Source: Congeria kusceri (lineage: Eukaryota > Mollusca > Bivalvia > Myida > Dreissenidae). Taken from it: a DNA stretch of 64,000 nucleotides. The notes beneath the pieces are model-generated. The model did not search any database. It was not told where the DNA came from and saw only the letters and a program-made list of their open reading frames with translations. The position numbers and the translations under genes were made by a program. The stretch covers positions 25,676,851 to 25,740,850 of the forward strand of contig CM051029.1 of the NCBI GenBank assembly GCA_027627225.1. The letters run 5' to 3'. Below, piece by piece: positions 62,700 through 64,000 of the stretch; position 1 is the first letter of the stretch; each line of letters opens with the position of its first letter.

Positions 62700-63730
62700 G
62701 TTCCCTTTGTGGCGGTTTTTGTCCGCCCATTATGTCAATTATGGAAAAACTTGTGTTTTCATTGTATATTACAAATTGTTTTGTATATACAATGTATTGG
62801 TTATTTTATGGCATTTTAAATAAATGCCCTTTTTCGATCCTGACCCACGTGTTGTTTTTCCTTCAATGCCATACGAGTTCGACCGCTCCTTAGACTTCCC
62901 GGGGACAATCCATAAATAATATTTAATGAACACATACAATGTTTGATGTCATTGTTCACGTAAATTGTTTAATGCACGTTAACCTTAGCTCAGTATTCAA
63001 TATCCAATGGTATACGAGTGTTTTATCACGTGATGTTAGTCGGCCAATCAGAATACGTAGAACTCATTGTTTACATTATATTGGTGCAGGCGGATGCCTC
63101 ACCATTTTGCATTTTTTAAAAACCACCTCCACCTCTTTATTTCCATTCATCGTTCTTTTATGCCACGTCGGATATACGCCAATCAATTTATGCTCTTTTT
63201 GAATACTTGATATTTCATGGTATAATATATTTTTTATATACGACCTATATGACATTTAGGTCATTTATGGCCTGACTTATGTTTTCATTGCTTATTACAA
63301 ATTGTTATGCATATACGGTGTATTTGCGGTTTTTGTCCGCCCATTATTTTCATTGTATGTTAAAAATTGTTATGTATATACAATGTGGCGGTTTTTGTCC
63401 GCCCATTATGTAATTTATGGAAAAACTTGTGTTTTCATTGTATATTACAAATTGTTATGTATATACAATGTATTGGTTATTATATGGCATTTTCAATAAA
63501 TGCCCTTTTTCGATCCTGAATAAAAGGCGGTTTTTGTCCGCCCATTATGTCATTTATGGAAAAACTTGTGTTTTCATTGTATATTACAAATTGTTTTGTA
63601 TATACAATGTATTAGTTCTTTTATGGCATTTAAAACAAATGCCCTTTTTCGATCCTGACCCACGTGTTGTTTTTCCTTCAATGTCCTACTAGTTCGACCG
63701 CTCCTTAGACTTCCCGGGGACAATACATAA
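62700..63730. repeat. Repeat family with GGCGG...CCGCC hairpin, four copies
   Basis: GGCGGTTTTTGTCCGCCCAT occurs at about 62711, 63387 and 63527, with a partial copy near 63328. Copies continue with GGAAAAACTTGTGTTTTCAT, TATACAATGTATT and AATGCCCTTTTTCGATCCTG; two end in GACCGCTCCTTAGACTTCCC. Confidence 0.85.
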
Positions 63731-64000
63731 AATGAGTTGTTTACCTCACATGGCATTGAAGTGGTTTACAACAACTTTAATCCATTCCATTTCAACTTAC
63801 TTGATAATTGATGCCAGCGGATTATTCTTTGCGGAAATACTTTCTTTGTTCAACCAACAAAGCTTATTCATCAAAGAAATAACCGTTTACATAAAGTGCA
63901 TGTGAAAAGAAATGAAAACTAAGACTACATGTGTAATTTAACGAAACATTTATTTCTGTCACCGCTGTATGTCTCCACACAAATTGAAAAGGGATCTACC
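63731..64000 (+). other. End of window, nothing recognised
   Basis: AT-rich, no frame or repeat that I can support. Confidence 0.5.

Overview
This is a eukaryotic window, most likely from a marine or freshwater bivalve mollusc. The evidence is one long gene of many short exons separated by AT-rich introns, GT-AG splice sites, abundant inverted-repeat elements and repeat-cored mobile elements of types I recall from bivalve genomes, and decayed I-group LINEs and a Ty3/gypsy element. I see no bacterial operons, rRNA or CRISPR. The species cannot be fixed by reading alone; the 23.2-23.5 kb inverted-repeat element resembles a family I remember as common in heterodont bivalves such as zebra mussel (recall, not checked).

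Positions 1-33858 (+ strand) carry the 3' part of a single gene. I can chain 35 exons through compatible splice phases into one open frame of 1794 codons ending in TAA at 33856-33858. The product resembles von Willebrand factor D and EGF domain-containing (VWDE) proteins. In order it has cysteine-rich EB/EGF-like modules, a D8C (uromodulin/OIT3-type) domain, a VWDE-type linker, a degenerate VWD domain, a long linker, a well-kept VWD domain (GLCGTFNGD motif), a basic segment, an EGF-like module, a furin-type RKKR site, four one-exon cysteine modules, one transmembrane helix and a cytoplasmic tail of about 70 residues. The 5' end lies before the window.

The most interesting pattern is in the introns of this gene. 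At least four introns hold tandem arrays whose unit is a copy of that intron's own splice junction, and a fifth holds a single duplicated exon end. They are the donor after exon 3 (about 21 extra copies), the acceptor before exon 18 (about 30), the acceptor before exon 20 (3 extra copies) and the donor after exon 23 (about 12, the first ones keeping the reading frame). The array after exon 3 also contains a 58-base patch copied from intron 1. Intron 15 (9903-20287) is a 10.4 kb repeat sink with two CATATGGG-rich minisatellites, a repeat-cored element, tRNA-like SINE pieces and a tandem inverted-repeat duplication.

Positions 33859-64000 hold the 3' UTR followed by mobile DNA, with no further host gene recognised. 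37.3-41.6 kb is a bivalve-type element with a ~165-base tandem core; a second repeat sits inside it, and a 1384-base hAT-like element with 8-base target duplications sits inside that. 41.6-59.4 kb carries three 5'-truncated, frame-broken I-group LINE copies, all on the minus strand. The middle copy is interrupted by a 2913-base Ty3/gypsy deletion derivative with 123-base LTRs and GGCCT target duplications. 59.7-64 kb is AT-rich DNA with further short repeat families.
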